A stretch of DNA of 64,000 nucleotides from Haloarcula rubripromontorii (GCF_001280425.1 NZ_LIUF01000007.1:1-64000), one strand, 5' to 3'. Positions 1-7,277 are shown, numbered from the stretch's first letter. The notes: generated from the sequence alone by a model not told the origin. Made by a program: numbers and translations.

Positions 1-649
1 GGTGATAACGGCGGAATTACGGGAATGGCGCGGCCGCGCCATTCCCTTGGAGGGCAAACAGATCCACGATGTGGTCGATGATCTCTCGCGGAAGTACATC
101 GACGTAGAGGTGGAAGCGGAGTTCAAGCGTGGCCAGTACGAGGGAACCCGGTCGCTGGACACGAAGCGATTTCGCGTCGTCGGCGTCCGCAACGAGGACG
201 CCGACGACTACCACCTATACATCACGAATCTACCGAGAGAGGAGTTTCTCCCGGCGGATCTAGCGACGCTGTATCGGTGTCGATGGGAAGTAGAAACGTT
301 GTTCCGTGAGTTGAAGACGCAGTACGAACTGGACGAATTCGACACGAACAACCCTGATGTCGTGAAGATTCTACTGTACGCAGCGTTGCTGTCACTGCTG
401 GTGAGTCGTGAGTTGTTGGATCTGGTCACTGAGCAGGCCGACGATGAGATCGTGTTTCCGCCGGAACGCTGGGCGGCGACCTTCCGGTCGCACGCCCAGC
501 TCATCCTTCACGAACTCGGTGAGTACCTCGGTTACTCGCCACCGCCGTTGTTGGAGCGGCTAATCGAAGATGCCCAGAAAATCCACCAACAACGACCGAT
601 CTTACAAGAGACGCTCGCTACCGCTACACAACCGAGGTGTGAGTCTTAG
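1..649 (+). CDS. IS4-family (ISH8-like) transposase, C-terminal part
   Basis: DDE transposase that would move an insertion sequence. The visible 215 residues contain the IS4-family YREK signature in exact spacing: Y91, R94, E98 and K105 within the segment YRCRWEVETLFRELK, where the glutamate is the third catalytic acid. The reading frame runs in from the left edge, so the N-terminal half with the first two catalytic aspartates lies outside the window; the GTG at base 2 is not a credible start. The stop at 647-649 lies just inside the right end of the element and overlaps the stop of the opposite-strand hsdM. The family is common in haloarchaea; the exact ISH8-group name is from memory of family style, not a search. 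Confidence 0.88.
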   Translation, partial: VITAELREWRGRAIPLEGKQIHDVVDDLSRKYIDVEVEAEFKRGQYEGTRSLDTKRFRVVGVRNEDADDYHLYITNLPREEFLPADLATLYRCRWEVETLFRELKTQYELDEFDTNNPDVVKILLYAALLSLLVSRELLDLVTEQADDEIVFPPERWAATFRSHAQLILHELGEYLGYSPPPLLERLIEDAQKIHQQRPILQETLATATQPRCES

Positions 650-662
650 CTAAAGACGAATA
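642..662. repeat. Probable right terminal inverted repeat of the IS element
   Basis: Just past the transposase stop lies the near-palindrome GTCTTAGCTAAAGAC followed by GAATAA. Read from outside inward this is ATTCGTCTTTAGCTAAGAC, which resembles the termini I associate with ISH8-type elements. The left terminus is outside the window, so the repeat and any target duplication cannot be paired here. Confidence 0.55.
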
Positions 663-2100
663 ACTCGCGTAGTTTGCCGAGTTCTTCCTGAACATCAATG
701 TCCTCTTCCGGCTCGGTGGTATCGACGTACAGAGCGATGTTCAGGTTGTGGTCGTTCTCTCGAATTTCGTCCATTGACACCGTTCGGCTGACCCGTTCCT
801 CGGTCGTCCAGTTGCGGAAATTCTCGACGATGTGGTCGAGGCCCTCGTCAGTCAGTTCGTTCTGGTTCGAGAGTTCGCGGTAGAAGGCTTCGTCGGCGGC
901 GTGGATGAATTGTACCTCGTGCGCCCGTTCGTCTGCCTTGTCGGTGTTCAGGACGAGAATCGCGCTCGGAATCGAGTTGTTCTGAAAGAGGTTCTCGGGA
1001 AGCCCGACGATTGCTTCTACAAGGTCGTCTTCGAGCATTGGCTCACGGTATTTGCTCTCGTGCTTGCGGAACAGCACGCCGTGAGGAATGACGATAGCCG
1101 CCTTCCCGCCCGAGTCGTCTCCCCGGTCGGGGTCCTTCAGTTGCTCGGCCATGTGCATGATGAAACTGTAGTCGCCCCGGTCGGCGCGGGGGAGTTTCTC
1201 GGCCCAATGGAAGCGACCATACGGGTCGTCCTGAAGCCCGTCCTTGTCCCAATCAACGGAGAACGGGAAGTTAGCCAGCACTCGGTCGAAGCGCTTGAGT
1301 TCGTTGTCGTCCTCGTTGGTGAACGCCGGACTCGACAACGAGTCTTCGCGCTCGATGGTGCCATTGAGGCCGTGAATCGAGAGGTTCATCTTCGCAATCG
1401 CCGCTATGTCGGGATTGATTTCCTGCCCGGTGAAGGTCATCTTCGAGGGGTCGCCACCCTGTTCCTCGCGGTAGTACCGGGCGGCCTCAATGAGCATACC
1501 GCCCGAGCCGACCGTTGGGTCGTGGAAGGTGTGGCCGTCCTCGAACTCGTCCACGAGGCGAACGCAGAGATTCACGATATGAGGAGGTGTAAAAAACTGC
1601 CCGCCCGACTTCCCCTCTTCTTCTGCGAAGTGGCGTACAAGGTCCATGTACGCCTCTCCGAGCATGTCCGGCGGGATACTGTCACGGTCAAGGTCGTGCT
1701 TCGAGAGGTGTTCAACGAGTTTTCCGAGCCGGTCGTCGTCCAACGCGTCGGCGTCGATGTAATCAGCCCGGAAGAGGCCCTGAAGTTCGGGGTTCTCGTC
1801 GGTGAGCGCGTCGAAGGCCTCGTTCAGTTCCTTGTCCACGTTGTCCGAGACGGAACGAAGGTCGTCCCACAGGTAGCCCTCGGGAACGACCGGAATGTCG
1901 TATAGGTTCTCCCGGCGGGCGAAGTCCTCGCCGTACTCTTCGAGGTTCTGCTGATACTGTTTCTCGAACTCGTCGGAAATCGACTTGTAGTAGACGAGCG
2001 GCAGGATGTACTCCTTGTAGTCGGTCGGGTCTACGGCGTCACGAATAATGTCGGCGCATTTGAAAAGATGTGAGTCCAGTTCTTCCAACGAGAGGGTCAT
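646..2100 (-). CDS. hsdM: Type I restriction-modification methylase subunit HsdM, 3' end truncated by IS
   Basis: Modification subunit of a type I restriction system, which methylates adenine when complexed with HsdS. 484 residues: an HsdM N-terminal helical domain (about 5-140), the GQFFTP segment (167-172), SAM motif I DPTVGSGG (194-201), and the catalytic motif IV, here NFPF (277-280) instead of the usual NPPF. The last five residues (LFVFS) and the stop are encoded by the terminal repeat of the adjoining IS, so the natural C-terminal helix (roughly the last 20-40 residues) is missing. hsdS and hsdR, if present, would lie beyond the IS and are not visible. Upstream on the same strand, 115 bases away, is a HAD-like gene. 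Function is probably impaired; this is inference. Confidence 0.9.
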   Translation of the reverse strand: MTLSLEELDSHLFKCADIIRDAVDPTDYKEYILPLVYYKSISDEFEKQYQQNLEEYGEDFARRENLYDIPVVPEGYLWDDLRSVSDNVDKELNEAFDALTDENPELQGLFRADYIDADALDDDRLGKLVEHLSKHDLDRDSIPPDMLGEAYMDLVRHFAEEEGKSGGQFFTPPHIVNLCVRLVDEFEDGHTFHDPTVGSGGMLIEAARYYREEQGGDPSKMTFTGQEINPDIAAIAKMNLSIHGLNGTIEREDSLSSPAFTNEDDNELKRFDRVLANFPFSVDWDKDGLQDDPYGRFHWAEKLPRADRGDYSFIMHMAEQLKDPDRGDDSGGKAAIVIPHGVLFRKHESKYREPMLEDDLVEAIVGLPENLFQNNSIPSAILVLNTDKADERAHEVQFIHAADEAFYRELSNQNELTDEGLDHIVENFRNWTTEERVSRTVSMDEIRENDHNLNIALYVDTTEPEEDIDVQEELGKLRELFVFS

Positions 2101-2215
2101 ATGCCTCTCATTTCATGCGAGCGTGTTATTTGCTCCGGTGAAGTTCGTGGACGACGAGCGCGTGGTTGCCAGAATATGTCCGCTCTCGCTCTGACTCGAC
2201 TTGTAGGGCGCTCTG

Positions 2216-2818
2216 TTATTTCTCGGAACCGACGGGGGTACGCACCCTCTTCTGTATCTGCCGGAGTTCCCGCTTCTGGTCGTACTCGAAATCCGGGTCG
2301 TTGGTCGAGTTGAACGGCACACCGTCGTTCCGGTAGGCGTCGGACGGAGGTTCTTCGAGCGCGAAGTCGCCGGATTCGACGGCTTCCACGAAGTCCCACG
2401 GGAAGTAGTGACACCACGGGCCTTCGTCTTCCAAGTCGCTTACGTCGGCGTCGTCAACGACGATGAACCGGAAGTCCTCGTCGGGGAACGTCTCTTGATA
2501 CAGGTCTTGAATGAGCCGAAGACCGTCCCGACGGCGCGGCTTGTGGAAGTCCTTGAACTGCGAGTTCTCGTAGTTGTACTCGTCACCGTCGATGTACGAT
2601 TCCCACAGGTGTTCACCCTCGCTGATACCGGGGATTTCGGCTTCCACCCGCAGATGTTGATTGCCGGAGGCCCACACAGGAATTTCGAGAACGTGCGCCC
2701 AATACTGAATCCATCCAATCGGCACCGCTCGCTTCTCGGGGTGGCCGTTGACCGATACAGTGTGGTCGCGGTCGAAGCACAGCACGACCCCATTCGTCGT
2801 ATCTACAGCGTTGCTCAC
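2216..2818 (-). CDS. HAD-like hydrolase candidate, haloarchaeal hypothetical protein
   Basis: 200-residue acidic protein with a GTG start. I do not recognise it as a named family, but its N-terminus has FDRDHTV (D16 and D18), the DxDx(T/V) nucleophile motif of the HAD superfamily; WASGN near 49-53 could be motif II, and VVDDAD near 120-125 could be the metal-binding acidic motif IV. A clear lysine motif III is not obvious, so the assignment is tentative. It is the first gene of a minus-strand pair with hsdM, 115 bases downstream. An AT-rich TATA-like stretch (GATAATATGAC on the minus strand, near 2837-2847) precedes it. It could act with the RM system or be an unrelated island gene. Confidence 0.6.
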   Translation of the reverse strand: MSNAVDTTNGVVLCFDRDHTVSVNGHPEKRAVPIGWIQYWAHVLEIPVWASGNQHLRVEAEIPGISEGEHLWESYIDGDEYNYENSQFKDFHKPRRRDGLRLIQDLYQETFPDEDFRFIVVDDADVSDLEDEGPWCHYFPWDFVEAVESGDFALEEPPSDAYRNDGVPFNSTNDPDFEYDQKRELRQIQKRVRTPVGSEK

Positions 2819-2945
2819 TGGCGGGCCACCTCTATGTCATATTATCGGTAAGAAGTATCAAAAGGGTTCGGACTGTCCCAACTACGCCGACGAGTGTGAG
2901 GGTATCGAAGCATATCCGAATGGATTCTGATGGGAACTGGTGGGT

Positions 2946-3000
2946 CGCTCTTGATACCCCTATCAGATTTGCTGAAGCGCTAATATCCCTATCAAGAGCG
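2946..3000. repeat. 11-bp inverted repeat with internal direct repeat upstream of rep genes
   Basis: CGCTCTTGATA at 2946-2956 is repeated exactly in inverse at 2990-3000. Between and beside them the pentamer-rich string CCCTATCA occurs twice in the same direction (2957-2964 region and 2987-2994 region). The block is in the intergenic space before the short protein and primase genes. It could be an operator for that operon or part of a replication origin. Confidence 0.6.
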
Positions 3001-3033
3001 TTCCTGTGGCCGGTTTTGAGGATGAACCAGACT

Positions 3034-3044
3034 GGCCTTTATTA
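3034..3044 (+). promoter_or_regulatory. TATA-like promoter for the rep operon
   Basis: GCCTTTATTAG lies about 25-30 bases before the ATG at 3068. That spacing matches a haloarchaeal promoter giving a leaderless transcript. Confidence 0.5.
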
Positions 3045-3067
3045 GTGTTCCCAACGATTGCTGTAGT

Positions 3068-3211
3068 ATGGCAGAATCACAATATGCCAGTATTCCAGTT
3101 CGCCCTGAAACGCGCGACATGGTTCGCGCCCTGAAACGAGGGGGACAGGACTACGACTCGCTCATTCGACAGATGTGCGACCAGTACGACCCTGACGAGA
3201 CTGCCCACTGA
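3068..3211 (+). CDS. Small 47-residue protein, DUF7557-like
   Basis: Encodes 47 residues beginning MAESQYASIPVRPETRD and ending with an acidic tail. The string IPVRPETRDMVRALKRGGQDYDSLIRQM has a short beta strand followed by two helices, the layout of a ribbon-helix-helix/antitoxin-type DNA-binding unit; similar short proteins are frequent in haloarchaeal genomes (DUF7557, from memory). It sits 86 bases before the primase/helicase gene on the same strand, with a TATA-like box placed for a leaderless start. A role in regulating the downstream replication gene is plausible but not shown. Confidence 0.65.
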   Translation: MAESQYASIPVRPETRDMVRALKRGGQDYDSLIRQMCDQYDPDETAH

Positions 3212-3297
3212 ACGGTGGTTCTCGTGAGGACGAATAGGGCCGGAGAGTTCCCACACCTGACCGGCCCGACAGCCCCATTACACTACGAAAACCGACA

Positions 3298-4977
3298 ATG
3301 ACTGATACGAACCCGACCGACGTAACGTCTTCGGCGCAGAGTGTCTCTGCCGTTGAAGTAGCGCAGGCTATTGAAGCAGAACCCGACGAGTGGATTCGAG
3401 AGAACAACCAAGTGATTGCTACCAACCCGGTAGGGGACGCGACCGCAGAGGAAATTCGCCGGGCTTTCGAGAACGACAATTTCCCTGACGGTACGCCGCT
3501 TTCTAACGCTACAGGGCTGGTCAGCAACCAGACCGTGAAAGACGCGTTCAGTGACTACCTCGCAAATCCGAACGATTGGCAGGTACGCGACAGACAGAAC
3601 ATTGACCCTTGGGCCACCATCTATGGCGCTTATGCGGACCCCGATAGAAGCGCGAAAACGGCTCGACAGAAGGCCGTAGACCAACTCAAAGACGACCTTC
3701 ACATCGAATCGCTCGAACGTGCTGGCGAGATGGTCCGCTACAACGACGAGACGGGAATCTACGAGGACGACGCCGAACGAATCGTGAGGGAACGATTGGA
3801 AGCGAAGTTACGTGAACACAACACACCGAGCGAGGCCAAGCACATCCTGCACAAACTCGACAGTCAGCCCTCGATAAAAGAAGACGAGTTCAGCCCTGAA
3901 GGCAAGGTCTGCGTAAGGAACGGCGTGTTGGACGTTTCCGACCCATCCAATCCCGAATTGGACCCCCATAGCCCCGAATACCGATTCCGTGAACGCCTCT
4001 CCGTCGAATATGACCCCGAGGCTGGCTGTCCACGATTCAGGCGGTTCATCTCTAACCGAGTGGCCGAGAGCGACGTGGACAAACTTCAGGAATTTGTCGG
4101 TTACACGGTGTTTCATCCGTGGGAAATGCCCTATCACAAGGCGCTGATGGTCGTCGGGCCGACCGCGACCGGGAAGAGTACCTTCCTCAATGTACTGACC
4201 GCGCTTCTCGGGCAAGAGAACGTGTCTCACCTCTCGATTCAGCAGTTAACGAACGACGAGTACGCCCTCGCTCAAGCACACGGAACCTTCGCTAACATCA
4301 GCAACGACTTGGACGCGAGCGTAGTCGAAAACGTTGGGCAGTTCAAGCATATCGCCGCTGGCGAACCGGTCGAAGCGAATCAGAAGTACAAGGAGTACCG
4401 TACCGTCCGAATGACGCAGAAACAGATTTACGCAACCAACCGAGTTCCCGAAGTTAAGCACGAAGACGACGCCTTCTATCGGCGGTGGCTTCACGTTCAA
4501 TTCCCCGAGACGATTCCGCGTGACGAGCGAGAGGAAGGAATCGAGGACGAACTCAAAACCGAGTTGCCGGGAATCCTGAATTGGGCGCTCGAAGGTTTCG
4601 CTCGCCTCATGGAAAACGGGGGTTTCACTGACGAACTCGCGCTTGACGAAAAGCGGAACCTGTGGAAAGAGTACGGCAACTCAATCGACCGCTTCGTGGA
4701 CGACCGCGCTGAATTGGTCCCGGACACTGAACTGCCGAAGGACAAAATCTACTCTGCCTACACGGCCTTCTGTGCCAAAACAGGACGACAAGCGAAGCCG
4801 AAAAATTCGTTCAGTGACTACCTGACGCGGGAATACAACGTAGAAACGGCCCGTCCGACGTTGGGTGGTGAGCGAGTACATTGCTTCCGGGGTCTAAACC
4901 TATCGGACGCCGACGAGGACGAAATTCCACAGCAGGACTCGGCGGACTGGCCTGACGAACTCACCACGTCTGAATAG
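3298..4977 (+). CDS. Phage/plasmid P4-type primase-helicase (D5/SF3 helicase domain)
   Basis: 559 residues. The C-terminal half is an AAA+ SF3 helicase: Walker A GPTATGKST (287-295), a Walker-B-like acidic stretch at ISNDLDAS (about 335-342) and the sensor segment IYATNRVPEV. The middle carries the D5-type N-terminal region that precedes such helicases. The first about 120 residues do not show a clear primase catalytic site, so it may be helicase only. Proteins of this kind replicate P4-like satellites, viruses and plasmids, which marks the surroundings as an integrated replicon. It is flanked on both sides by inverted repeats (2946-3000 and 4994-5077). C-terminal residues 470-535 look like a winged-helix DNA-binding region. 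Confidence 0.88.
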   Translation: MTDTNPTDVTSSAQSVSAVEVAQAIEAEPDEWIRENNQVIATNPVGDATAEEIRRAFENDNFPDGTPLSNATGLVSNQTVKDAFSDYLANPNDWQVRDRQNIDPWATIYGAYADPDRSAKTARQKAVDQLKDDLHIESLERAGEMVRYNDETGIYEDDAERIVRERLEAKLREHNTPSEAKHILHKLDSQPSIKEDEFSPEGKVCVRNGVLDVSDPSNPELDPHSPEYRFRERLSVEYDPEAGCPRFRRFISNRVAESDVDKLQEFVGYTVFHPWEMPYHKALMVVGPTATGKSTFLNVLTALLGQENVSHLSIQQLTNDEYALAQAHGTFANISNDLDASVVENVGQFKHIAAGEPVEANQKYKEYRTVRMTQKQIYATNRVPEVKHEDDAFYRRWLHVQFPETIPRDEREEGIEDELKTELPGILNWALEGFARLMENGGFTDELALDEKRNLWKEYGNSIDRFVDDRAELVPDTELPKDKIYSAYTAFCAKTGRQAKPKNSFSDYLTREYNVETARPTLGGERVHCFRGLNLSDADEDEIPQQDSADWPDELTTSE

Positions 4978-4993
4978 GTGGCTTCGTCCGGGG

Positions 4994-5077
4994 TGTCCAA
5001 GGTGCTTCTCGAAAGTTAAGATAATGAGAGACAAAGAGACGGTATAGAAAGAGAAGTTTTGCCCTTGACCTTGGACA
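4994..5077. repeat. Inverted repeat around an AT-rich core, candidate replication origin
   Basis: TGTCCAAGGT at 4994-5003 is repeated in inverse as ACCTTGGACA at 5068-5077, and the match extends with GG/CC beyond a single mismatch. The 64 bases between are AT- and purine-rich (AAGTTAAGATAATGAGAGAC in part). It begins 17 bases after the replication helicase stop. AT-rich DNA flanked by inverted repeats beside a rep gene is how many haloarchaeal origins look. Confidence 0.5.
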
Positions 5078-5792
5078 GCCCAGACGAGTCTGTACGTCGC
5101 TCCGTAGTTCATTTCGAGGGTTGGAATGACCTGAAGTCCGGACCCCTTCGGGGGGTTTGGCACTCTCTGCGGTTATTCCCCATTTCGGAATGACCTCCGA
5201 AACAGGAGAAAACTGGCTCTAAAGCCGTCTAAAGGCGTTTTAGGTAGGGGGAGATAGTCGTAGCGCCCCTCTACGGGCCACAGCCCCCGTCTCTGGTTGG
5301 GCCAGCCTCGACCCGTAGCCCAACCTGTGCCTACACCCTCGCAACACTGGCGCAGGTACCCTGCGAGCGCTCTACAGGGACAGGGGCCAGTGGGTACCCT
5401 CTGACAGATGGGGTGGGCTGGTAGGGGTGCAAGAGGCCGGGGACTGCCCCCCGGTGGGGGACGGGGGGTCACCGGTCGGGCCGGGACAGTCGGGTGTAGG
5501 GACGGGGGCTGTGAGAGCGATGGTGAAAATTCTGAACGGTGGCGCTCTCTGATTGAGAGTCCGTTTCAGCGGTGGTCGAACCGACCGATTTTCATGAGAG
5601 CGTGAAGGCTATTAGCGGTTCGTACAGGTTCCGTAGCCGGTCGTGACGGTCGCCTTCGACTGCGTGGCCCACTCGTCGGCGTCGGGCTTCGAGGACGAGA
5701 GCGGTGGACTGCGAGCCGGGAACAGGCCGGTGGCGGTGGTCGAAGACGGCGTTCGTAGCGGGGTCGTCGGGTATCGGCTCTTTAGTAGTATT

Positions 5793-5825
5793 TCAGGGTA
5801 TCATGCAACAGTCCACATACCCTGA
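5793..5825. terminator. 9-bp inverted repeat after the small membrane protein gene
   Basis: TCAGGGTAT (5793-5801) and ATACCCTGA (5817-5825) form a perfect inverted repeat with a 15-base loop, 23 bases beyond the stop of the minus-strand gene ending at 5848. It could end that operon or bind a protein. Confidence 0.35.
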
Positions 5826-5847
5826 TTCTGATTCCGCTGAATGGTCC

Positions 5848-6051
5848 TCACTCTTGACGCTGAACGAGAGCAAGGTGAATAAGTAAGCCGAGGATTCCAA
5901 GGAAGCCCAACGCGACACCTCGGAGTTTCGAGTTCGCCAAGCCTCGTTTCTCCGAATCCGAGTAGACGTAGTACCCAACGGTCGGCCAAAACACGAGAAG
6001 ATACAGGCCAACACGAACCAGCAGGCCGTTGTATGCGGTTAAGAGGGTCAT
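5848..6051 (-). CDS. Small two-helix membrane protein (67 aa), copy 1
   Basis: 67 residues starting MTLLTAYNGLLVRVGLYLLV with two hydrophobic segments (about 8-28 and 46-62) separated by a charged stretch DSEKRGLANSK. Not a family I can name. It overlaps the preceding gene by ATGA, so the two are translationally coupled. A second copy, about 80-85 percent identical in protein and recognisable at DNA level, lies in the opposite orientation at 8349-8552. Last gene of the minus-strand small-gene string 7044-5848. Function unknown. Confidence 0.75.
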   Translation of the reverse strand: MTLLTAYNGLLVRVGLYLLVFWPTVGYYVYSDSEKRGLANSKLRGVALGFLGILGLLIHLALVQRQE

Positions 6052-6218
6052 TGCGCGCTTCTCGAATTATTGATTACCTGTGGGACGACGACGCCGACGA
6101 GAATCACGACTGCGATATTCACCCACGTCGGAAGGTTCGTGAAGGTGGCACTGGCGTAGAGAAGGACGATAGCCAACAGCCCGAAGGCGACAATGACCTG
6201 ATTCTCGCGGGAAACCAT
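6048..6218 (-). CDS. Small membrane protein (56 aa)
   Basis: 56 residues beginning MVSRENQVIVAFGLLAIVLL and ending NNSRSAQ. Two hydrophobic helices (about 8-24 and 31-49) joined by a short polar turn. Its stop overlaps the start of the 67-residue membrane protein by four bases (ATGA), which argues that both small frames are real and coupled. It follows the double-HTH gene by 56 bases. No known family recognised. Such pairs of tiny membrane proteins could be viral holin-like, signalling or toxin components, but nothing here decides. Confidence 0.65.
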   Translation of the reverse strand: MVSRENQVIVAFGLLAIVLLYASATFTNLPTWVNIAVVILVGVVVPQVINNSRSAQ

Positions 6219-6274
6219 AGTCGGAACGTGAGCGGGAAGTGGAATAATACTCCGGGTCGTCGTGGGTTCCCAAG

Positions 6275-6658
6275 TTATGCTGTCGGCACGGGCGACTCAC
6301 TGCCGAGTTCGTCCAAACGACCGTAGGTGATTTCGTCGGCGTTCTCGTCGGTCAGCCCGTACTCCGCGAGATACTTCCGGACGGTCGTCGGGCTACAGTC
6401 GAATCCATCACGGGCCGCTATCTCGTCCGCTGAAAGGCCCTGTTCGACGTACAGGCGGCGCAGTGTCGGTTCGTGTCGCCACGGGCGAAGGACGCCGAGG
6501 CGTTCCATGTGGACGGTCACGCGGCTCACTTCGGTACCCAACTCGTAGGCAATAGTTCGAGGCGACAGGCCCCGCTCGTGATAGGCCCACCGAAGGAAGT
6601 CGCGGTCGCGCCACGGCTGGTCTTCTGGCACGCGCTCGGGTGGAAGGCGGAAGGTCAT
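6275..6658 (-). CDS. Protein with two tandem helix-turn-helix repeats
   Basis: 127 residues. Two homologous halves each begin with WR, pass through RGLS/QGLS and end in a recognition-helix-like stretch: residues about 16-57 (WRDRDFLRWAYHERGLS... VTVHMERLGV) and about 60-101 (WRHEPTLRRLYVEQGLS... TTVRKYLAEYGL). This is the layout of sigma-factor-region-4-like or transposase-type HTH repeats. No catalytic domain is present. It is likely the DNA-binding regulator of the small-gene string or of the island. Its start overlaps, by ATGA, a possible 17-residue frame (6655-6708). Confidence 0.75.
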   Translation of the reverse strand: MTFRLPPERVPEDQPWRDRDFLRWAYHERGLSPRTIAYELGTEVSRVTVHMERLGVLRPWRHEPTLRRLYVEQGLSADEIAARDGFDCSPTTVRKYLAEYGLTDENADEITYGRLDELGSESPVPTA

Positions 6659-6718
6659 GGCTGGTAGTTGTGGTTCGGGTCAGTAACCTGTTCGGTGGCG
6701 TACCTCATGGACAGGTCG

Positions 6719-6871
6719 TCACTCCGGCGCTACAACGTCCTCACACGCCGGACATTCGGCCCACTCGCCCTCGGTGCCATCGGCCCGTTCGTACTCGACA
6801 AGGAGCCACGCAGAGGGAATAGGCTCGCCGCAGTCCGGACAGCGACCGAGAGACGATTCGTCAGTGTTCAT
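6719..6871 (-). CDS. CPxCG-type zinc-ribbon miniprotein (50 aa)
   Basis: 50 residues. Two cysteine pairs, CPDCGE (11-16) and CPACED (40-45), are 29 residues apart, with a WLLVEYERADG beta-type middle. This is the layout of the zinc-binding CPxCG miniproteins that haloarchaea encode in large numbers (DUF7837-like, from memory). They are thought to bind one zinc ion and some affect regulation. Located between an acidic 50-residue protein and the double-HTH protein on the same strand. Confidence 0.75.
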   Translation of the reverse strand: MNTDESSLGRCPDCGEPIPSAWLLVEYERADGTEGEWAECPACEDVVAPE

Positions 6872-6891
6872 GGGCCGGTGGGCGTCGTGGG

Positions 6892-7044
6892 TTACTCGTC
6901 AGGTAGGTCGCCAATCAGACGAGCCTGCGCGACCGCCAGCGCCTTCTCTTCGTCCGTCTCCGCGCCTGCGATTTCGTGAACGTCCTCTTCGTCGTCAGGT
7001 ATGCGTATCTTGGGGTTCTCGTTCTTTTCGTCGCTCATACCCAT
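6892..7044 (-). CDS. Acidic hypothetical miniprotein (50 aa)
   Basis: Starts MGMSDEKNEN (ATG at 7044; a second ATG at 7038 is equally possible) and ends IGDLPDE. Very acidic, no cysteines, no membrane segment; a central PDDEEDVHEIAG and a helical tail EEKALAVAQARLI. The longer frame back to a TTG at 7107 is less likely. First gene of the minus-strand string, 20 bases before the zinc miniprotein, reading away from the tRNA-Thr. Family not recognised. Confidence 0.6.
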   Translation of the reverse strand: MGMSDEKNENPKIRIPDDEEDVHEIAGAETDEEKALAVAQARLIGDLPDE

Positions 7045-7197
7045 ACTATCAGCCCCAATCGGTGTATCAGTTTCCCCGACTGGCCGGTGCCGTAGGCTAC
7101 CGGGCAAACGAACATCGGCCCATGTTCAATGCAATTCAACCCCGAAAATTAGCGAAACGGATTGGTCTTGATTCGGCATACACCGCTCCCACCCCAC

Positions 7198-7210
7198 GTT
7201 TTATAAAAGT
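7198..7210 (+). promoter_or_regulatory. TATA box of tRNA-Thr
   Basis: The palindromic TTTTATAAAA at about 7199-7208 is a strong archaeal TATA element, with another AT-rich stretch (GGTTATAATATG) just after. It lies about 70-80 bases before the tRNA, so the transcript would have a leader to be trimmed by RNase P. Being palindromic it could also serve the divergent small genes. Confidence 0.5.
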
Positions 7211-7277
7211 GCAATGGTTATAATATGATAAGAGGGGCCGAATTGGACGGCCTACCGGCAACCCTTGCCGAGAACGC

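Larger units (their letters stand above)
4978..5847. other. 870-bp gene-free region after the primase-helicase
   Basis: No convincing gene on either strand. It starts with a long-spaced inverted repeat around an AT-rich core (4994-5077), then a GC-rich block with G and C runs (about 5140-5520) including a CCCC-TTCG-GGGG hairpin at 5143-5154, and ends with a shorter inverted repeat (5793-5825). Open frames present here are proline/arginine/glycine-rich and look like GC shadows. Confidence 0.6.

Noticed and set aside
832-1905. 357-residue open frame on the plus strand opposite hsdM
   Set aside because: It is antisense to a well-supported methylase and has the Val/Arg-rich shadow composition of high-GC genes; no motif.
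5173-5472. 99-residue open frame on the minus strand after the primase-helicase
   Set aside because: Proline/arginine/cysteine mix from GC runs, not the acidic composition of local proteins.
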